Shown here piece after piece: positions 15,761 to 18,539 of a stretch of DNA of 18,539 bases. A program made the position numbers and the translations under genes. How positions within the stretch are numbered: position 1 is the stretch's first letter; each line of letters begins with the position of its first letter. The stretch covers positions 1 to 18,539 of the forward strand of contig SZOS01000054.1 of assembly GCA_030263295.1 (NCBI GenBank), given 5' to 3'. The DNA is from Dokdonella_A sp014338185 (GTDB lineage Bacteria; Pseudomonadota; Gammaproteobacteria; Xanthomonadales; Rhodanobacteraceae). The notes beneath the pieces are model-generated. The model worked only from the letters and a program-made list of their open reading frames with translations, ran no database searches and was not told the DNA's origin.

Positions 15761-16747
15761 ATGAAGCACGAGTTCCTGCAACGCATCTGGTATGGCGGCG
15801 CGCGCGTGCCGTGGTGGCTGGTGATGCTCGTGCCCGTGTACCGGGTGCTCGCGATGCTGCGCGCGCTGCCGTACACGCTGGGCTGGCGCCGGCGTGCGCG
15901 CATCGGCGTGCCCGTGGTCGTGGTCGGCAACCTCGTGGTCGGCGGCAGTGGCAAGACGCCGCTGGTGATCGCGTTGGCGCAGGCGCTGCGCGAGCGTGGC
16001 TGGCGGCCCGGCGTGGTGAGCCGCGGCTACGGCGGCAGCACCAGCGCGCCCCGGCTGCTCGATGCACACGCAACGCCGGCCGAGGTTGGCGACGAGCCGT
16101 GCCTGATCCGGCGCCGCAGCCAGGTACCGGTCGCGATCGGCAGCGACCGTGTGCGCGCGGCGCGCCTGTTGCTCGATGCGGGCGTGGACGTGGTGATCGC
16201 CGATGACGGGTTGCAGAACCCGCACTTCGCCCGTGATGCGGAGATCTGCGTGATCGATGGCCGCCGCCGCTTCGGCAATGGCAGGCTGTTGCCCGCCGGA
16301 CCGCTGCGCGAGCCGTTGTCGCGCCTGCCGCACCTGGATTTCCGCGTGTGCAACGGCGCGGGCGCCGGTGCGGACGAAGTCCCGATGCGGTTGCTCGGCG
16401 AGGTCGCGCTGCCGCTCGATGGCCACGAGGCGCCGCGTGCGCTCGCGAGCTTCGGCCCGGGCCGCGTGCACGCGGTCGCGGCGATCGGCGATCCCGCGCG
16501 CTTCTTCGCCAGCCTGCGCGACCACGGCATCGAGCTGATCGAACACGCGTTTGCCGATCACCACGCGTTCGTGGCGGCGGACCTCGATTTCGGTGACACG
16601 TTGCCCGTGCTCATGACCGAAAAGGACGCGGTCAAGTGCCGCGCATTCGCCCAGCCGTGGCACTGGCAGGTACCGGTCACAGCGGACGTGCCGGCCAGCT
16701 TCTTCGATGCGGTGGCGGCACGCCTGCGCAACGCGCCGCTGCGCTGA
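15761..16747 (+). CDS. lpxK: tetraacyldisaccharide 4'-kinase LpxK
   Basis: LpxK phosphorylates the 4' position of the tetraacyldisaccharide-1-phosphate, giving lipid IVA, at the cytoplasmic face of the inner membrane. The 328-residue length matches the family. Visible are the N-terminal amphipathic region (RIWYGGARVPWWLVMLVP), the P-loop GGSGKTP (61-67) after VVVGNLVV, the SRGYGG motif, the catalytic-region DDGLQNPHFARDAEICVIDG, RRFGNGRLLPAGPLREP, and the late MTEKDAVK motif. A GGGAG Shine-Dalgarno at 15745-15749 precedes ATG 15761. An in-frame GTG at 15752 is possible but too close to it. The gene follows msbA by 69 nt and closes the cluster. Confidence 0.95.
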   Translation: MKHEFLQRIWYGGARVPWWLVMLVPVYRVLAMLRALPYTLGWRRRARIGVPVVVVGNLVVGGSGKTPLVIALAQALRERGWRPGVVSRGYGGSTSAPRLLDAHATPAEVGDEPCLIRRRSQVPVAIGSDRVRAARLLLDAGVDVVIADDGLQNPHFARDAEICVIDGRRRFGNGRLLPAGPLREPLSRLPHLDFRVCNGAGAGADEVPMRLLGEVALPLDGHEAPRALASFGPGRVHAVAAIGDPARFFASLRDHGIELIEHAFADHHAFVAADLDFGDTLPVLMTEKDAVKCRAFAQPWHWQVPVTADVPASFFDAVAARLRNAPLR

Positions 16748-16973
16748 GGCGCACACGGGCAAGGCCGCGCCCCGATCCGGCGCGTGGCCGTGGCAGGCGG
16801 GATCGGTTCATTGCCGGCAGCCTCGACCCGTTGGTGCGCGCCTTGACGGTCGCCGCCGTGATCGCCGGGGCGTGGCCGCACACGCGTCCATCGCTTCATG
16901 CTGAATTGGACATAATACACATACGGCACATTACAACCATGTCATCCGAGGGCATGGCCTGGCCGCGAGCGTT
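16748..16973. other. intergenic between convergent lpxK and beta-helix gene
   Basis: These 226 nt hold the hairpin near lpxK and, at about 16899-16942, a sharply AT-rich stretch (GAATTGGACATAATACACAT and on) in a very GC-rich setting. It contains CATAAT (16911-16916, + strand) and TATTAT (same bases, - strand) as -10-like hexamers. No convincing coding frame, tRNA or repeat is visible. Confidence 0.5.
16763..16789 (+). terminator. possible hairpin terminator after lpxK
   Basis: GGCC-GCGCC (16763-16771) pairs with GGCGC-(GT)-GGCC (16779-16789), nine pairs with a 2-nt bulge and a 7-nt loop, 15 nt after the lpxK stop. There is no T-run after it, so it is at best an atypical or Rho-assisted terminator. 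Its position at the end of the operon is its main support. Confidence 0.3.
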
Positions 16974-18299
16974 TCACTCCTCGAAGCCGTCCGCAAAGAT
17001 CGCATCGCCCTCCAGGCGCAGGTAGTGCGGATACGGGAACGACGTGTACCAATCCGGCTGCGCGTCGAGCAGGTGGTATTCGTGCCCTTCGCGGAAGCGC
17101 GAGTTGCAGGCGCTGGGATAGACACGCACGATGATCGGGTTGCCCTGGTCGTCCAGTTCGCCGCCGGCCGAGCCGGCCTGCCAGCTGTTGCCCCACAGGT
17201 GAGCCTGGACGGTCTCGTGTTCGGTGCCTGCGGCGGCACTGCAACTGCTCTCGCTCGTCAGCGACATCACGTTGCGGATCGTGAGGTTGTTGCCGGGCCG
17301 GTTGCTGCCATCGAGCAGGTTGCCGAACACCACGCCGTCACCGCCGCGGATGCCGATGCCGGTGGCGGCCCAGTCGCTTCCCGGATAGGCCGGGTCGGCC
17401 GCGTCGTAGTAGAAGTAGTTGTTGTAGATCTCCCAGCTGCGCGAGCCGGGCGGATACGCTCCACGCCCGTGCGCGTCCACGGCGGCGGTGCCGCGGGTGG
17501 TGCGCACCTGGATGATGTCGTTGTGCCGCACCACGTAGCGCGAATTGGAGTTGGAGGCGATCGAGTGGCGGTTGGCCTTGAAGTAGTTGTCCTCGATGAA
17601 CACGGCCTGCCCGGAGCCGAGCGCGAGCGGTGCGCGCGGCACTGCGCTGCCCGAGTTTTCGTACACCACCACACCATAGCCCTCGCCGTTGCCCGGGCTG
17701 CGGGTGTTGTAGTTGTTGGTGAAGCGACTGTCATAGATCACGCCGCGTGAATCCGCACCGCGGATCTCGATGCCGGACTTGGAGAACCGATCGAACGACA
17801 GGTCATGCAGCTTGAACTCCTGGCAGCCGCCGTCGAGCTTGAGCGCGCCTTCCAGACGCGTGCCATCGGTGCCGCCGCTGTCGGCGAGCATCGCTCCTTC
17901 GAACGCGAGGTCGGAGACCTCGACCTGCTCGTTGCCGCTGCAGGTCAGGGTCAGCGCCTGCGAGGCATGGGCCGGGTTGCTGCGCCTGAGCACGGTGCGC
18001 GTGGCGCCCTGCGAACCGGCGCCGCGCAACCACAGGTTGCGCCCATTCAGGTTGACCGAAATGGTCTGGCTGCCCCAGTCGCAGTCCTGCGCGGGCAGTT
18101 CGATCACGCCGCCGGCCGCAGGCAGGTTGTCGAGCGCGTTCCTGAGCGTGCTGCGCTGGCAGTCGGGCAAGGCCAGCACCGCGCGCGGCGTCGGCGCGGC
18201 GCCTGCATCGGCGCTGCCCGCGGGCAGCGGCACGGTGGCGAGGATCATCCAAAACGCGCCTGCAAGCGGCCCGAGGGCCGTGCCGTGTTGCCTTGTCAT
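16974..18299 (-). CDS. secreted right-handed parallel beta-helix protein, function unknown
   Basis: This 441-residue protein has an N-terminal signal peptide (MTRQHGTALGPLAGAFWMIL..., likely cut near residues 28-32 after an Ala-rich site). The body repeats Asn-rich turns such as FTNNYNTR, IEDNYFKANRHSI, VRHNDIIQV, IYNNYFYYD, FGNLLDGSN and LWGNSWQAG. This spacing is typical of pectate-lyase-like beta-helices (polysaccharide lyases, hydrolases and adhesins share it). No catalytic set can be named. The C-terminus ends GDAIFADGFEE. ATG 18299 is chosen over the frame's 18341 because AGGAG (18308-18312) sits eight bases upstream and a signal peptide follows directly. It is read in the same direction as the ligA fragment but has its own 156-nt leader. 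Confidence 0.85.
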   Translation of the reverse strand: MTRQHGTALGPLAGAFWMILATVPLPAGSADAGAAPTPRAVLALPDCQRSTLRNALDNLPAAGGVIELPAQDCDWGSQTISVNLNGRNLWLRGAGSQGATRTVLRRSNPAHASQALTLTCSGNEQVEVSDLAFEGAMLADSGGTDGTRLEGALKLDGGCQEFKLHDLSFDRFSKSGIEIRGADSRGVIYDSRFTNNYNTRSPGNGEGYGVVVYENSGSAVPRAPLALGSGQAVFIEDNYFKANRHSIASNSNSRYVVRHNDIIQVRTTRGTAAVDAHGRGAYPPGSRSWEIYNNYFYYDAADPAYPGSDWAATGIGIRGGDGVVFGNLLDGSNRPGNNLTIRNVMSLTSESSCSAAAGTEHETVQAHLWGNSWQAGSAGGELDDQGNPIIVRVYPSACNSRFREGHEYHLLDAQPDWYTSFPYPHYLRLEGDAIFADGFEE

Positions 18300-18340
18300 G
18301 CCGAGGTCTCCTGTCGCAATGCGGGTTCGCGCTCGCGACA

Positions 18341-18358
18341 CCGATCAAAAGCGATCGG
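18341..18358 (-). other. short stem-loop in leader of beta-helix gene
   Basis: CCGATC (18341-18346) and GATCGG (18353-18358) are perfect inverted repeats around a 6-nt loop, 42 nt upstream of the ATG. It could be an operator or an RNA hairpin. No known riboswitch pattern is recognised. Confidence 0.3.
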
Positions 18359-18436
18359 CCGGGTCGGCGGAAATGACCATTGGGCATGAGCCGCGACTCG
18401 CGGCGTGGGGGTGGCGCGCCAGGCACGGGGCCGGCG

Positions 18437-18460
18437 AAAACCTGCGCAGCTGCGCTCAGG
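18437..18460 (-). terminator. candidate terminator overlapping the ligA stop
   Basis: On the - strand CCTG-AG-CGC (18460-18452) pairs with GCG-CAGG (18447-18441) around AGCT, with a 2-nt bulge, and four T follow (18440-18437). The stem includes the TGA stop. It contains the perfect palindrome GCGCAGCTGCGC (18444-18455). The T-run is short, so activity is uncertain. Confidence 0.35.
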
Positions 18461-18539
18461 CGCCCTCCCCGGCTGCCTGCTGCCGCAGGTAGTGCAGCAG
18501 TCGCGCCTCGTCCCACACCTCCACGCCGAGCTCGCGCGC
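18456..18539 (-). CDS. ligA: C-terminal end of probable NAD-dependent DNA ligase LigA (partial)
   Basis: Only the last 27 codons are inside the window; the 5' part lies beyond position 18539. The peptide ARELGVEVWDEARLLHYLRQ resembles the end of a BRCT domain, where LigA proteins have KA-ELG-V-V-DEA-LL-LL. LigA seals nicks in replication and repair with NAD+. Another BRCT protein could end the same way, so the assignment is probable and not proven. It runs to TGA at 18456-18458, followed by a candidate terminator and then the beta-helix gene on the same strand. Confidence 0.6.
   Translation of the reverse strand, partial: ARELGVEVWDEARLLHYLRQQAAGEGA

Noticed and set aside
13700..16762. A stop-free frame of about 1020 codons on the - strand, antisense to exbD, msbA and lpxK
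   Set aside because: It is fully covered by well-recognised genes on the + strand. Its translation has no recognisable domain and a His/Arg/Ala-rich composition typical of antisense frames in high-GC DNA.
16558..16929. A - strand frame starting in the AT-rich patch (MPYVYYVQF...) that runs into the 3' end of lpxK
   Set aside because: Most of it is antisense to lpxK, it has no clear Shine-Dalgarno and no recognisable domain; the attractive N-terminus is only the AT-rich patch translated.
18341..18358. Stem-loop in the beta-helix leader as a possible riboswitch
   Set aside because: Only a 6-bp hairpin is visible, with no conserved aptamer sequence; kept as a simple inverted repeat.
1..18539. 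CRISPR arrays, insertion sequences or att sites next to the tRNA
   Set aside because: No regular direct repeats, transposase, integrase or duplicated tRNA 3' end were seen on either strand.

Overview
This is a high-GC chromosomal window with dense housekeeping genes. Gene content and protein signatures point to a gammaproteobacterium, most likely of the Xanthomonadales/Lysobacterales. The supporting signs are the block dnaX-ybaB-recR behind tRNA-Ser and 4.5S RNA, and the chain Lol permease-lolD-comEC-exbB-exbD-msbA-lpxK. This placement rests on recalled gene order and was not computed. I see no insertion sequence, integrase, phage gene or CRISPR array.

Layout. (1) 26-269, + strand: tRNA-Ser(GGA) and the 4.5S signal recognition particle RNA. 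(2) 345-3507, + strand: dnaX (clamp-loader subunit), a YbaB/EbfC nucleoid-associated protein, recR (recombinational repair) and a HIT-family nucleotide hydrolase. (3) 3550-8101, - strand: a tightly packed operon read moxR -> DUF58 -> tgpA-type transglutaminase -> slp-type outer-membrane lipoprotein, with two 4-nt ATGA overlaps. (4) 8295-16747, + strand: an envelope-export cluster. It holds a single Lol permease and LolD (lipoprotein release to the outer membrane), ComEC (DNA uptake channel), an ExbB/ExbD proton-driven motor pair, MsbA (lipid A flippase) and LpxK (lipid A 4'-kinase). (5) 16974-18299, - strand: a secreted right-handed beta-helix protein. (6) 18456-18539, - strand: the last 27 codons of a gene that looks like ligA, running off the window edge.

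How the genes fit together: the two central operons diverge from 8102-8294 and both serve the envelope. One combines an AAA+ chaperone, a DUF58 protein, a membrane transglutaminase and an outer-membrane lipoprotein. The other moves lipoproteins and lipid A outward.

I found no clearly undescribed system. The points most worth a second look are the translational coupling of an Slp lipoprotein to the moxR/DUF58/tgpA operon, the ExbBD motor without a visible TonB/TolA partner inside a lipid A export cluster, the single LolF-like permease, the secreted beta-helix protein with a distinctive C-terminal motif, and an AT-rich island downstream of lpxK.
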